Shown here in pieces: positions 32,894 through 33,442 of a stretch of DNA of 33,442 nt. This DNA is from an uncultured Alphaproteobacteria bacterium (GTDB taxonomy: Bacteria; Pseudomonadota; Alphaproteobacteria; UBA8366; JADFVY01). The stretch is from positions 1 through 33,442 of the forward strand of contig CAMYKU010000048.1 in assembly GCA_947259105.1 (NCBI GenBank), given 5' to 3'. The notes under the pieces were generated by a model. That model ran no database searches. It was not told the DNA's origin and saw nothing but the letters and a program-made list of their open reading frames with translations. Each line of letters starts with the position of its first letter. The stretch's first letter is position 1. The position numbers and the translations under genes are program-made.

Positions 32894-33442
32894 TCAGGCC
32901 AGCCAGCGCTTGCGCCGCTTGTAGTGCTTGACGTCGCGGTAACTCTTGCGGCCGCTCGACGACAGGCCGAGATAGAATTCCTTCACGTCCTCGTTCTCGC
33001 GCAGGGAGGCGGCGGCGCCATCCATCACCACGCGGCCATTTTCCAGGATATAGCCATAGGTCGCGTATTTCAGCGCGACATTGGTGTTCTGCTCGGCAAG
33101 GAGGAAGGTCACGCCCTCCTCCTCGTTCAGGCGTCTGACGGTCTCGAATATGCTCTCGACCAGCTGCGGCGCCAGGCCCATCGAGGGCTCATCCAGCAGG
33201 ATCATCTTCGGGCGGGCCATCAGGGCCCGGCCGATGGCGCACATCTGCTGCTCGCCGCCCGAGGTATAACCGGCCTGCGCGGCCCGCCGGGCCTTGAGGC
33301 GCGGGAAATACTCATAGACCTTCTCGATATCCTGCTGGATGCGGGCTCGCCCGTCCGTGCGGGTATAGGCCCCGGTCAGCAGGTTTTCCTCGACGGTGAG
33401 GTGCTCGAAACAGTGGCGGCCCTCCATGACCTGGATGACACC
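32894..33442 (-). CDS. livF: LivF-type branched-chain amino acid ABC transporter ATPase, 5' end beyond window
   Basis: A partial gene: the reading frame is open to the right window edge, and the Walker A region lies outside. The visible ~182 residues hold the LivF pattern LTVEENLLTGAY, the YFPRLKARRAAQAGYTSGGE region with signature SGGEQQM, Walker B MILLDEP followed by SMGLAPQLVESIFE, the H-loop-position block FLLAEQNTNVALKYATYGYI, and ENGRVVMDG. The C-terminus ends in an unusual basic tail (GRKSYRDVKHYKRRKRWLA). An internal ATG at 33427 is not the start. It is one of two ATPases of a Liv/HAAT importer, with the other components probably outside the window. The PaaK-like gene follows. Confidence 0.9.
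   Translation of the reverse strand, partial: GVIQVMEGRHCFEHLTVEENLLTGAYTRTDGRARIQQDIEKVYEYFPRLKARRAAQAGYTSGGEQQMCAIGRALMARPKMILLDEPSMGLAPQLVESIFETVRRLNEEEGVTFLLAEQNTNVALKYATYGYILENGRVVMDGAAASLRENEDVKEFYLGLSSSGRKSYRDVKHYKRRKRWLA

Overview
The window is GC-rich, tightly packed bacterial DNA that fits an alphaproteobacterium, most likely a Rhodospirillales-type lineage. This rests on the set of families (KpsC/KpsS-type capsule genes, a complete-looking ccmABC-D-E-F-G-I set, a LivF/PaaK-like pair), on a CtrA-like box, and on many ATGA/GTGA stop-start overlaps. No rRNA, tRNA, insertion sequence or CRISPR array was seen.

Region 1 (1-4719) is about the cell surface. The window opens inside a large RTX calcium-binding protein on the minus strand, with about three dozen glycine/aspartate nonapeptide repeats interrupted by a PPC-like beta domain. 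Its upstream region carries a run of five short stem-loops and a CtrA-like box overlapping a plausible -35 element. An LpxR-type lipid A deacylase on the plus strand and a small lipoprotein with a 17-kDa-antigen-like domain follow.

Region 2 (4279-21559) is a capsular polysaccharide locus of the ABC-transporter, Kdo-linker type. A minus-strand unit carries kpsC, kpsS and the lipoprotein, which is translationally coupled to kpsS. A divergent plus-strand unit, started by a plausible sigma70 promoter near 8658, carries a GT-B glycosyltransferase, a GT2-GT4 fusion, a truncated sulfotransferase-like ORF, a 1269-residue methyltransferase/coiled-coil/repeat/GT2/GT2 protein, then the exporter: kpsM and kpsT (ABC transporter), kpsE (inner-membrane co-polymerase/adaptor) and kpsD (outer-membrane channel). 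The two large glycosyltransferases share an unusual repeat of about 38 residues, ending in an HYL-x-x-G-x-x-E-x-R-like signature. The sugar-building genes thus lie between the linker genes and the export machine. No Kdo-synthesis genes (kpsF/kpsU) are in the window.

Region 3 (21652-31219) is about c-type cytochromes. A monoheme cytochrome c follows a PQQ-dependent sorbosone/glucose dehydrogenase-like enzyme on the minus strand, a natural electron donor/acceptor pair. Cytochrome c maturation genes lie next to them: ccmA-ccmB, then (after a small plus-strand membrane-protein gene) ccmC, ccmD, ccmE, ccmF, ccmG and ccmI. A separate ccmH is missing between ccmG and ccmI. An FNR/FixK-like half-conserved palindrome sits upstream of ccmC.

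Region 4 (31220-33442) starts with a non-coding stretch holding several stem-loops, including a strong minus-strand terminator. It is followed by a PaaK-like adenylate-forming enzyme with an atypical P-loop and the 3' part of a LivF-type branched-chain amino acid ABC ATPase that runs off the right edge.
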